Origin: an uncultured Gemmatimonadales bacterium
GTDB taxonomy: Bacteria; Gemmatimonadota; Gemmatimonadetes; Longimicrobiales; Gaopeijiaceae
Direction: 5' to 3'
Length of the DNA stretch: 15,338 nucleotides
Assembly: GCA_937983085.1 (NCBI GenBank)
Contig: CALJKZ010000446.1
Coordinates: 1-15,338, forward strand
Below the pieces are notes generated by a model. That model did not search any database. It saw only the letters and a program-made list of their open reading frames with translations, and was not told where the DNA came from. Numbering within the stretch: position 1 is the stretch's first letter; every line of letters begins with the position of its first letter. The translations under genes and the position numbers were made by a program. Of the stretch, positions 1 through 5,069 are shown in pieces.

Positions 1-311
1 CGAAGGTCGATCCACTCGCGGCCGTAAGGAGTCGTCACCTTGGCGAAGGTGTACGGCTCGTCCCGCTCATCCGCTTCGACGGTCACGGTGTCGGCCGTCT
101 CCTCGATCAGCCGCGCCCAACCGTCGGGACCGTTGTAGGGCGGCACGGCCAGCAGTTCGAGCAAGCCCGCGCGGGTGACGAGGGGACACGTCCACCCGTT
201 CCACTTGTCGGCCGGGTCGATCAGTGCCGCGGCGGGCGGCGGGGGGTCGGCGAGGGTGAGGAGGGCGGGCGACAGCTTGGGGCAGTCTTCAGCCGAGATC
301 ATGGCGTGCAT
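1..311 (-). CDS. Hypothetical phage protein, C-terminus beyond the window edge
   Basis: This leftward gene is open from an ATG at 311 to the left edge, giving about 103 residues with no stop. The start is chosen because a GGAGG lies at 321-325, about nine bases upstream. A second in-frame ATG at 302 is possible but less well placed. The protein begins MHAMISAEDCPKL, has a proline/alanine stretch near residues 22-29, and then a mixed part with Trp-rich (KWNGW) and acidic segments ending near YTFAKVTTPYGREW. Codons mostly end in G or C, as in the rest of the window. It starts five bases after the stop of the gene at 316-516, so it is probably third in a short leftward operon. I do not recognise the family; no membrane segment, signal peptide or catalytic motif is visible. 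It is likely a small phage accessory protein. Confidence 0.65.
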   Translation of the reverse strand, partial: MHAMISAEDCPKLSPALLTLADPPPPAAALIDPADKWNGWTCPLVTRAGLLELLAVPPYNGPDGWARLIEETADTVTVEADERDEPYTFAKVTTPYGREWIDL

Positions 312-315
312 CGGT

Positions 316-516
316 TCAACCCTCCGAGCGGGTGACGGTCAAGGTGTACGCGTCATTATCGCCCGTGTCCTCGGCGACGTGCGTGAAGGTGCCATCTTCG
401 GCCAACGTGCCACGGAGGGCGTAGCCATTGTGCAGCCAAGCCAAGAAGCCGCGACGTTCGCCACGGTCGGAGTCGGCCGTCACGGAGACGGTAAGAGTTT
501 GGCGGCGCGGCATCAT
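316..516 (-). CDS. Hypothetical 66-residue phage protein
   Basis: A complete leftward frame starts at tandem ATG codons (516 and 513) and ends in TGA at 316-318. The sequence reads as alternating short strands (TLTVSVTA near residues 7-14, YTLTVT near 57-62) around a central segment, RGFLAWLHNGYALRGTL. This suggests a small beta-rich domain. Codons end in G or C almost throughout, which supports coding. Its ATG overlaps the TGA of the gene at 513-683 as ATGA, so translation is probably coupled and no strong separate ribosome site is needed (only a weak CGGGG lies upstream). Its stop lies four bases before the next start at 311. I recognise no family or active site. A function cannot be assigned; its place in a compact leftward cluster next to a control region suggests an early or accessory phage gene. 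Confidence 0.7.
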   Translation of the reverse strand: MMPRRQTLTVSVTADSDRGERRGFLAWLHNGYALRGTLAEDGTFTHVAEDTGDNDAYTLTVTRSEG

Positions 517-683
517 GCACCCCGAGCGAAAAGGGTGCGAACGATTGCGGCGCGGGCAGTGCGGAGGGCGGGCGTCAACGGGCGGGCGTTCAACCGAGCC
601 AGCACGGCGCGGAGGGTCGCAGTGGTGAACCCGGCCGGGTTGGCTGCGACGGTGTGCAGGGAAACTATGGGCGTTGCAGTCAC
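513..683 (-). CDS. Hypothetical 56-residue protein with GTG start
   Basis: A leftward frame starts at GTG 683-681 and ends in TGA at 515-513. A GGAG at 691-694 lies seven bases upstream of the GTG, a good ribosome site that decides this start; there is no ATG in a usable place. The product starts VTATPIVSLHTVAANPAG and is rich in Ala, Arg, Thr and Leu, with a likely amphipathic basic helix over residues 21-55 (TATLRAVLARLNARPL and TARAAIVRTLFARGA). It holds eight arginines and almost no acidic residues, so nucleic-acid or membrane-surface binding is possible, though this is inference. The stop overlaps the start of the next gene (ATGA), the same compact style as elsewhere in the window. It is the first gene downstream of the leftward promoter candidate at 728-756. 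Family not recognised. Confidence 0.6.
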   Translation of the reverse strand: MTATPIVSLHTVAANPAGFTTATLRAVLARLNARPLTPALRTARAAIVRTLFARGA

Positions 684-727
684 GGTATGACTCCGGTCAA
701 TGGTGGACGTGGGTAGCTCGTGCCTTC

Positions 728-756
728 AATCTATGGTATCGGTCGGAGTTGTGCAA
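728..756 (-). promoter_or_regulatory. Candidate leftward promoter overlapping a palindrome
   Basis: On the minus strand TTGCAC (751-756) is followed by 17 bases and TAGATT (728-733). The match is moderate (3/6 and 4/6 to sigma-70 type boxes) but the spacing is ideal. It would start transcription near 721, giving a leader of about 40 bases before the GTG at 683. The -35 box lies inside the palindrome at 748-767, so a protein bound there would block it. Confidence 0.35.
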
Positions 757-767
757 GTCTGCACAAC
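748..767. promoter_or_regulatory. Perfect palindrome, likely operator
   Basis: GTTGTGCA, four bases, then TGCACAAC: a perfect 8-bp inverted repeat. Its core TGTGCA-N4-TGCACA recurs exactly at 1507-1522 and in degenerate form at 1087-1102. This layout is typical of a site bound by a dimeric regulator. The regulator is not identified and may lie outside the window or in the host. Confidence 0.55.
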
Positions 768-810
768 CCAGGATCCGAGGGTTGGGGGCGACGTTCCCAG
801 GTGAAACGCG

Positions 811-1082
811 CGAAACCTTCGCGAAACCTTCTGGCGCTCATCCTTTCGCACGCAAACCCGCACCGCTACTGCCTTGCGAAACCTTCGAAAGCTTCGAAAC
901 CTTTATCGTTACATCCACTCTATACGCGAGACTAGGAAAGACGCATATAACAGTACATAAGAGTACCTATAGGCGTTGTCATACCCTAAAAAAGGTTTCG
1001 AAGCTTTCGAAGCTTTCGAACTCCAGTCGTGGCGCGGGTTGTAGCTCGAAGCGCTTTCATGCACAAGGTTTCGAAGGTTTCG
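811..1082. repeat. Mirror-image array of ten 9-bp repeats
   Basis: Ten units of AAGGTTTCG or AAGCTTTCG occur in two opposite orientations. The left half is in inverted form (CGAAACCTT or CGAAAGCTT) at 811-819, 822-830, 877-885, 886-894 and 895-903. The right half is direct at 992-1000, 1001-1009, 1010-1018, 1065-1073 and 1074-1082. The spacing is symmetric: pair, 46 bases, triplet, 88 bases, triplet, 46 bases, pair. The inner triplets form a 27-bp inverted repeat (878-904 against 991-1017) with one mismatch. The central 88 bases are noticeably richer in A and T (for example CATATAACAGTACATAAG). This could be an iteron-type replication origin with a melting centre, or a multi-site operator able to loop. 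Sequence alone does not decide. Confidence 0.85.
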
Positions 1083-1086
1083 CAGT

Positions 1087-1102
1087 TGTGCCAGGATGCG
1101 CA
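1087..1102. promoter_or_regulatory. Degenerate copy of the TGTGCA-N4-TGCACA palindrome
   Basis: TGTGCC-AGGA-TGCGCA matches 10 of the 12 specified bases of the exact sites at 750-765 and 1507-1522, with the same 4-base spacer. It lies just outside the right end of the repeat array. It may be a weaker binding site or chance. Confidence 0.3.
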
Positions 1103-1240
1103 GTCGTGGGGTTGTTGGCGTGCTGCGTAGTGGCGCAAGAGAGACGCGGGACCGACTCGCCCGCACGCACGGACTAGGTTGATGCGCCGAAGTGACAGCC
1201 GAGACCGGCCGGACGTGCTCGGGTGCGTCCGGATCGAGGG

Positions 1241-1269
1241 TTGACCAGGGCGGGCGAGTGTTGTAAGTT
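1241..1269 (+). promoter_or_regulatory. Candidate rightward promoter
   Basis: TTGACC (1241-1246), 17 bases, TAAGTT (1264-1269). The -35 box matches 5/6 and the -10 box is moderate. The expected start near 1276 falls inside a short inverted repeat, GTTG-TATAT-CAAC (1270-1282). It would give a long leader of nearly 380 bases before the gene at 1654. Confidence 0.35.
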
Positions 1270-1288
1270 GTTGTATATCAACGGGTTA

Positions 1289-1302
1289 GGTGACCAGGTG
1301 AC
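1289..1302 (+). repeat. Short tandem repeat GGTGAC-CA-GGTGAC
   Basis: Two direct copies of GGTGAC separated by CA lie just downstream of the promoter candidate at 1241-1269; TGACCAGG also occurs at 1242-1249. It may be a protein-binding site. Support is only the repetition. Confidence 0.25.
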
Positions 1303-1473
1303 GCATAACGAGGATTATGTTAAGTTGCACAACCCTGACGCAACGGCAGACGGGGCGCGGGATCGAGCGCGACACCCCCCGGCCTGGAGCCCCTGGCGGG
1401 CGGCGAGTTGCCACGGGAGGTCACGGAGATCGCCCCCAACCCCACCACCCCGCCCCCTGTGTTTTCCGGCAAC

Positions 1474-1488
1474 TCCAGATTTTCTGGA
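1474..1488. promoter_or_regulatory. Short palindrome near the TATATA box
   Basis: TCCAGA, TTT, TCTGGA is a perfect 6-bp inverted repeat about 12 bases upstream of TATATA at 1501. It sits where a -35 element would be expected, so it may be an activator or repressor site. It is not followed by a T run, so it is not a convincing terminator. Confidence 0.3.
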
Positions 1489-1500
1489 ATCCCCCTACCT

Positions 1501-1522
1501 TATATATGTGCATCCTTGCACA
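1501..1522 (+). promoter_or_regulatory. Candidate rightward promoter box with overlapping operator
   Basis: TATATA (1501-1506) could be a -10 element. The sequence around -35 (TTTTCT, 1480-1485) is weak. The palindrome TGTGCA-TCCT-TGCACA (1507-1522) begins right after it and would cover the expected start point. It is the second exact copy of the site at 750-765. With start near 1513, the leader to the gene at 1654 would be about 140 bases. Confidence 0.4.
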
Positions 1523-1585
1523 CTGACCCCCTCCCCCATCCCGGCCCACCCGCTCAACCCCCGCCACCCCTCCCCCGGCCCGCTC

Positions 1586-1591
1586 TTGACA
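1586..1591 (+). promoter_or_regulatory. Perfect TTGACA without a clear -10 box
   Basis: This hexamer matches the -35 consensus exactly, 62 bases before the next gene. At 17-19 bases downstream there is only GATTCG (1610-1615), a poor -10. Because chance occurrence is common, it is only a weak promoter candidate. Confidence 0.2.
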
Positions 1592-1653
1592 GCCGGATCT
1601 CCCCCGTGCGATTCGTTCGGTCCCCCACACGGACCACCACGAGGAGGCACACG

Positions 1654-1908
1654 ATGAAGAAGGCCGAGAAGGATGCGTTGATCGAGGCGATTGACGATCG
1701 ACTGTTCGGCAGCAACCGGCGCTTCACGCCCGGCCAGGGGTACGCCAGTGTCAGCGATCGGAAGACGGCGGCGAACGACATCTTCCGCGTGATCTCGCGG
1801 ATCTCGCACAGCCAGGTGCCGGGCGACCAGCGGAAGACGAAGAAGAGCCGCGCCGAGATCGACGCGCAGATCGCGGCGAACGTGAAGTCCGCACTGCGGG
1901 TGCTGTGA
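1654..1908 (+). CDS. Hypothetical 84-residue protein, first gene of the rightward operon
   Basis: The frame stays open far upstream, but the ATG at 1654 is chosen because GAGGAGG lies at 1641-1647 and because codon use and amino-acid make-up become protein-like only from there. The product (MKKAEKDALIEAIDDRLFG...) is short, charged and mostly helical. It has a lysine-rich N-terminus, a middle segment with DRKTAANDIFRVISRI (residues 35-50), and a basic patch QRKTKKSRAEID (59-70). It has no membrane segment or signal peptide. The size and basic helical character would suit a small nucleic-acid-binding protein, but no known fold is recognised. It is the first gene after the control region, two genes ahead of the small terminase, and its stop is one base before the next ATG. 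Function unknown. Confidence 0.75.
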   Translation: MKKAEKDALIEAIDDRLFGSNRRFTPGQGYASVSDRKTAANDIFRVISRISHSQVPGDQRKTKKSRAEIDAQIAANVKSALRVL

Positions 1909-1909
1909 C

Positions 1910-2431
1910 ATGGGACCATTCCGCAATCCCCGCAATCCGGGCAACCCGACGGTGTTGGAAGCGGAGCGCGTGCCGCCTGCGCCGACGGCACGCGAGATCG
2001 CCGACTCGCCGCTCATCCGCGATCTCGCGGCGGTGCTCAACACACACAGCGCCGAGCATCTGTCCGACACGCCCGACTTCGTGCTGGCGAGTTACCTCAA
2101 CGTCTGCCTGCTGGCCTTCAGCCGGGCGGTGGGCGCTCGCGATCGGTGGCTCGGGCGCAACCCGTTCCCGATGCAGGATGAGAACACCGAAGAGCAGGCA
2201 CCGGATCACGAGTTCGAACCGTCGCGCGTCGAGGCAATGCAGCGGGAACTCGGGGCACTCGCCGGGCACCTGCATCGGCAGCGCAACGTGTTGGACGAGA
2301 TGGTACGGATCCTCATCGTCAGCATCGAGAACCGGGTCAGCGCACAGCCCGGCGAGATCGTGGCGCGGCTGAAGAAGTTGCGTGAGCTACTGGCGCCGGA
2401 CACCGAACCCATGACAACGAAGGAGTCCTGA
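1910..2431 (+). CDS. Conserved-looking phage protein of unknown function upstream of the terminase
   Basis: The 173-residue frame begins at an ATG one base after the preceding TGA (TGACATG). No strong ribosome site is seen, so it probably depends on coupling to the gene before. The N-terminus is proline/asparagine-rich (residues 4-14). Residues 45-88 hold the most characteristic part: NTHSAEH, then SDTPDFVLASYLNVCLLAF, then a charged RAVGARDRWLGRNPFP. I recall the pattern TPDF-hL--YL--CL-AF---V--R--W-GR from small proteins of actinophages and other phages that remain uncharacterised; this memory is unchecked. The C-terminal half (104-163) is a likely coiled coil. Its place before the terminase genes suggests a packaging or morphogenesis accessory role, but that is inference from position. 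Confidence 0.75.
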   Translation: MGPFRNPRNPGNPTVLEAERVPPAPTAREIADSPLIRDLAAVLNTHSAEHLSDTPDFVLASYLNVCLLAFSRAVGARDRWLGRNPFPMQDENTEEQAPDHEFEPSRVEAMQRELGALAGHLHRQRNVLDEMVRILIVSIENRVSAQPGEIVARLKKLRELLAPDTEPMTTKES

Positions 2432-2432
2432 C

Positions 2433-3074
2433 ATGGGATCCGGAGGTCAGCCGCTCGCTCGTGCGACCGTCGAATGGTTGAACCGGCTTGGGGACGCCGC
2501 GTGTGAGCGGCTGATCTTCGACCGCCTCGCCGAAGGCGTGACGACGCGGCAACTGGTCAAGGAACTGGAGTTGAAGCGCGAACTCGATGACGACGGCCCG
2601 GTCACGCGCTCGGGGCTGTACGTGTGGCGGGCCGAGACCGACGAGCGCCTGGCGGCGTGGCAGTTGGCGATCAAGTTGGGCGGGGAGGCGCATGCCGAGG
2701 CGTCGGGCGACATCCTCGATGAGATGAAGGACCGCCGCTTTATCACGAAGGAAGAAGTGAAGATCAGCGAGTTGCGGTCCAATCACCGGAAGTGGCTGGC
2801 GAGCGTCAGCGACCGCGAGCGCTACGGCGAAGTGAAGCAGCAGGGCGCGGGCGTCGTGCTCAACGTCGAACATCTGCATCTCACGGCGGCGCGGTCGGTG
2901 GGCGCCGCGCTCGATGACCTGTATGACAAGAAGCGGGCGCTCCCGGCGCCCACGGAGGAAGTCGAGGAGGCGGAGGTCATCGAGATCACCGCCCCTGTCG
3001 AGGAGCGCCCGCGCCGGGCTACCTTGGACGACGTACTCGGGCCTCCCCCCTCCCTGGCCGATGTGCTGGAGTGA
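2433..3074 (+). CDS. terS: Terminase small subunit (TerS), Sf6-like
   Basis: The terminase small subunit binds phage DNA at the packaging start and presents it to the large subunit. The 213-residue product fits the Sf6-type plan. Residues 29-66 (FDRLAEGVTTRQLVKEL... then VTRSGLYVWRAE) look like the helix-turn-helix DNA-binding part. Residues 68-100 are a long helix likely used for oligomer formation. The family-typical segment NHRKWLASVSDRERYGE is at 117-133. The C-terminal 45 residues are acidic and proline-rich (EEVEEAEVIE, then a PPPSLADVLE end) and may contact the large subunit. AAGGAG lies eight bases before the ATG, and the previous stop is one base upstream. The large terminase follows two small genes later, which supports the call. 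Assignment rests on motif recognition, not alignment. Confidence 0.75.
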   Translation: MGSGGQPLARATVEWLNRLGDAACERLIFDRLAEGVTTRQLVKELELKRELDDDGPVTRSGLYVWRAETDERLAAWQLAIKLGGEAHAEASGDILDEMKDRRFITKEEVKISELRSNHRKWLASVSDRERYGEVKQQGAGVVLNVEHLHLTAARSVGAALDDLYDKKRALPAPTEEVEEAEVIEITAPVEERPRRATLDDVLGPPPSLADVLE

Positions 3075-3076
3075 CC

Positions 3077-3364
3077 ATGCGCAAGTCGGAACTGCTGGCG
3101 AAGGGCTTCATCAACGTCACGTTCGATGACAGTTCACACACGAAGTTCGCCCCCGGCCAGGAGCAGGCGTTCTGGACGGCGATCGACTTGGACCTGGAGT
3201 GGGCAGTGGCGACCGACGTGTTCGGCTCGCTGCACCGGGTCCGGATGACGTTCGTCAACACGGTGACAGTCGTCACCCCGGAAGCGTACGCGGCCTGGGT
3301 TGAGGAATGCAGCGCCGACGAGGAGTACCGTCGGCTGACCGGCGACCTGGAGGACGACGCATGA
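3077..3364 (+). CDS. Hypothetical 95-residue protein between the terminase genes
   Basis: ATG at 3077 is preferred over an in-frame GTG at 3071 because GGAG (3068-3071) sits five bases upstream of it. The product starts MRKSELLAKGFINVTFDD and looks like a compact mixed alpha/beta domain. Short strands lie near residues 12-16, 54-60 (RVRMTFV) and 62-66 (TVTVV), followed by a helix with PEAYAAWVEEC (68-78) and a very acidic tail (ADEEYRRLTGDLEDDA). Cysteine content is low and there is no membrane segment. It sits between small and large terminase and overlaps the next gene by ATGA. I do not recognise the family. A packaging accessory role is possible by position only. Confidence 0.7.
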   Translation: MRKSELLAKGFINVTFDDSSHTKFAPGQEQAFWTAIDLDLEWAVATDVFGSLHRVRMTFVNTVTVVTPEAYAAWVEECSADEEYRRLTGDLEDDA

Positions 3365-3474
3365 CACGCCGGGAACTCGGGCACATCGCGTTCTTCGGGT
3401 TGCTGGCCCTCGCGGTGTACGCGATCTGCGAGGGCATCTACGAACTCGGCGTGTTCGTCGGATCGCTGCGATGA
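3361..3474 (+). CDS. 37-residue single-span membrane microprotein
   Basis: The tiny frame reads MTRRELGHIAFFGLLALAVY, then AICEGIYELGVFVGSLR. Two basic residues near the start are followed by a hydrophobic helix at about residues 8-23 and a second mildly hydrophobic stretch to residue 36. This is consistent with one membrane span with the N-terminus inside. Its ATG overlaps the stop of the previous gene (ATGA at 3361-3364) and its own TGA overlaps the ATG of the large terminase (3471-3474). The frame is thus fixed at both ends by coupled translation, which is the best evidence that it is real. Codon use matches its neighbours. The role is unknown; it could be a small holin-like or membrane-targeting peptide, but lysis genes are not usually placed here. 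Confidence 0.65.
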   Translation: MTRRELGHIAFFGLLALAVYAICEGIYELGVFVGSLR

Positions 3475-5006
3475 CGCGCGAGCAACTGGAGGCCATGCAC
3501 ATCCGACTCATGCCGGGCCTCACGTTCGAGGACTACTGGCAGCGGGTGAAGGATCTCGATTGGGAGAACCCGCTGGTGCTGTGGCAGGTGAAGTACCGCT
3601 TCGACCCCCGCCGCTTCGTGCGCGAGGTCTTCGGTGTCGAGCCGGATCCGTGGCAGGCCAAGATCCTCGATGAAGTGGGCTTCGCCGAGCGCCAGCACGC
3701 GTGCCGCTCCGGACATGGCGTCGGCAAGACGGCGCTGGTCTCCTGGCTCAACATCTGGTTCATCTGCTGCTTCACCCCGGCGAAGGCGGTCGTGACTGCG
3801 CCGTCGGGCGGCACGATCGAGGACGGCATCGGCGCCGAGATCGCGCTGTGGATGGGACGCCTGCCCGAGCACGTCCAGGCGCTCTTCACGGTGCTGACCG
3901 ATCGCGTCATGCTCAACGCGGACGTGAAGAACACCTGGATCTCGATGCGCACGGCGCGGCCCGAGAATCCACAGACCCTCGCGGGCATCCACGCGCCGCA
4001 CGTCATGCTCACCGTGGACGAGGCGAGCGCCTTCCCCGACGCGACGTTCGAGTCGGCGTCCGGCTCGATGACTTCCGCCCACTCTATCATGATGCTATTC
4101 GAGAAACCACAAAAGGGCTACGGTTACTTCACCATCTGCTTCCAGAAGGTCGCGCACCAGTGGTGCCTCACGCACATCTCGTGTGACGACTCGCCCCGCT
4201 CGGATCCGGCGTACAAGGAAGAGATCATCGCTCGCTACGGACGCGAGTCGAACCAGTATCGCGTGCGGTGGGAGGGCAACTTCCCGCTCGCGAACGACGA
4301 TGCGGTCATTCCCCGGTGGGCGGTCGAGAACACGGTGGGGCGCGACGTGGCGCCGTTGTTCGTCGCGCCGAGTTGGGGACTCGACGTGGCCCGGCCCCTC
4401 AACCGCGACTCGTCGTCGCTCGTGAAGCGGAAGGGCAACATCATCCTGCCGACGGACCCCCGGTGGCTCGGGCCGCAGTCACGGCACACGCCCGCGATGA
4501 TGCGCTGGCAGTTCAATGACACCGCCCCGCTCATCGGCGCGGTGAAGCGCGAGTGGGACAACACGCCGGAGTCGCAGCGCCCGAGTGCGATCTGCGTGGA
4601 CGGCATCGGCTTCGGTGCGACGGTGGCCGATGTGCTCCGCAGCTACGGCCTCCCGGCCATCGCCGTGAACGTGTCCGAGCGCAATGCGACTGACGATGAA
4701 TACTTCAACCTGAAGGCAGAGTTGTGGTTCCTGGCGCGGGACTGGTTCGTCGCGGCGACGGGTTCCATGCCGGACGATCCCCGGCTGGTCGAGGAGCTGT
4801 CCACGCCCGAATATTGGGACACCCCGGCCGGGCAGATCATCATCGAGGACAAGGAGGCGATCCGGAAGCGGAAGCAGTGGTCGCCCGACGGCGCGGACGC
4901 ATTCGTGCTGACGTTCGCGGCCACGGCGGCGATCGCGGTGCCGGGGAATGCACGGGCGCTCCAGGCCAACCAACCCCTGCGCCGGAACGTGGGGGGTCTT
5001 GTGTAG
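3471..5006 (+). CDS. terL: Terminase large subunit (TerL)
   Basis: TerL is the packaging motor: its N-terminal ATPase pumps DNA into the prohead through the portal and its C-terminal RNase H-like nuclease cuts the concatemer. The 511-residue product has a Walker A, SGHGVGKT, at residues 80-87 and a Walker B, VMLTVDEA, at 178-185 with D183 and E184. The nuclease part begins near 300, with likely metal-binding acids D305 (GLDVAR), D377 (CVDG) and D473/D476 (SPDGADAF). Length fits the family. The start ATG overlaps the stop of the microprotein gene, so translation is probably coupled. The segment at 200-222 (EKPQKGYGYF), where related proteins often have an S-N-P type motif, is encoded by unusually AT-rich DNA (about 4081-4130). 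All key residues are present, so the enzyme should be active. Confidence 0.93.
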   Translation: MTREQLEAMHIRLMPGLTFEDYWQRVKDLDWENPLVLWQVKYRFDPRRFVREVFGVEPDPWQAKILDEVGFAERQHACRSGHGVGKTALVSWLNIWFICCFTPAKAVVTAPSGGTIEDGIGAEIALWMGRLPEHVQALFTVLTDRVMLNADVKNTWISMRTARPENPQTLAGIHAPHVMLTVDEASAFPDATFESASGSMTSAHSIMMLFEKPQKGYGYFTICFQKVAHQWCLTHISCDDSPRSDPAYKEEIIARYGRESNQYRVRWEGNFPLANDDAVIPRWAVENTVGRDVAPLFVAPSWGLDVARPLNRDSSSLVKRKGNIILPTDPRWLGPQSRHTPAMMRWQFNDTAPLIGAVKREWDNTPESQRPSAICVDGIGFGATVADVLRSYGLPAIAVNVSERNATDDEYFNLKAELWFLARDWFVAATGSMPDDPRLVEELSTPEYWDTPAGQIIIEDKEAIRKRKQWSPDGADAFVLTFAATAAIAVPGNARALQANQPLRRNVGGLV

Positions 5007-5040
5007 GGCGGGCACCGGGTGTTATCCCTTGCGACACAAG
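4998..5040 (+). other. Interrupted inverted repeat at the end of the large terminase gene
   Basis: CTTGTGT (4998-5004) pairs with ACACAAG (5034-5040), and AGGG (5005-5008) can pair with CCCT just inside. The hairpin spans the TerL stop and most of the TerL-portal gap (5007-5068). There is no T run after it, so a terminator is unlikely; it may shape mRNA processing or be chance. Confidence 0.25.
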
Positions 5041-5053
5041 CCCTTGGCTCTCG

Positions 5054-5069
5054 TCGCGGAGATAGCCCA
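5054..5069 (+). promoter_or_regulatory. Portal ribosome site, near-copy of the capsid gene leader
   Basis: TCGCGGAGAT-A-GCCCA runs into the portal ATG at 5069. The same string with one base change (TCGCGGAGAT-C-GCCCA) precedes the capsid gene at 9025-9040. The GGAG core places the ribosome about eight bases from each ATG. Identity beyond the core suggests duplication or shared selection for high translation. Confidence 0.5.

Larger units (their letters stand above)
1433..1576 (-). other. C-rich tract with G-quadruplex potential on the minus strand
   Basis: The plus strand has runs of C at 1433-1437, 1440-1443, 1448-1451 and 1453-1457. This is four runs of at least four with loops of 2, 4 and 1 bases, a canonical intrastrand quadruplex motif on the complementary strand. 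A second series of eight C runs follows at 1527-1576. The two series flank the TATATA box and palindrome at 1501-1522. A structural role in replication or transcription is inference. Confidence 0.5.
684..1653. other. Long non-coding divergent control region
   Basis: Nearly 1 kb lies between the leftward genes and the first rightward gene. Frames that cross it have poor codon use, run through the repeats and lack good ribosome sites. It holds, left to right: a palindrome overlapping a leftward promoter candidate (728-767), a mirrored ten-copy repeat array (811-1082), a degenerate copy of the palindrome (1087-1102), a rightward promoter candidate (1241-1269), a C-rich tract (1433-1576), and a TATATA box followed at once by a second exact palindrome (1501-1522). 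Such a region in a compact phage genome is expected to hold promoters, operators and possibly a replication origin. No tRNA or other RNA gene was recognised. Confidence 0.75.

Noticed and set aside
175..690. Rightward open frame of 171 codons across the leftward gene cluster
   Set aside because: It is antiparallel to three leftward genes that have ribosome sites and ATGA overlaps. Its own composition (Ala/Arg/Gly-rich) is typical of a shadow frame in GC-rich DNA.
748..1102. Possible CRISPR array
   Set aside because: The repeats are 9 bp, tandem or mirrored, without unique spacers of constant length between direct repeats of 25-40 bp.
674..1177. Open frame crossing the mirrored repeat array
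   Set aside because: It runs through both repeat arms, has no ribosome site, and the codon pattern is unlike other genes. The repeats explain its openness.
1317..1526. Small rightward frame after ATG at 1317
   Set aside because: GAGG is only a few bases upstream and the protein is Pro/Arg-rich without pattern; it ends inside the TATATA/operator region. It is most likely non-coding leader.
1408..1653. Upstream extension of the gene at 1654
   Set aside because: The added residues come from the C-rich tract and are dominated by proline. The GAGGAGG at 1641-1647 clearly serves the ATG at 1654.
684..1653. tRNA or structured RNA gene
   Set aside because: I looked for a cloverleaf, a T-loop-like GTTCGANTC and a CCA end, and found no convincing match.
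4998..5040. Rho-independent terminator after the large terminase
   Set aside because: The stem is interrupted, the loop is long and no T run follows, so it is kept only as an inverted repeat.
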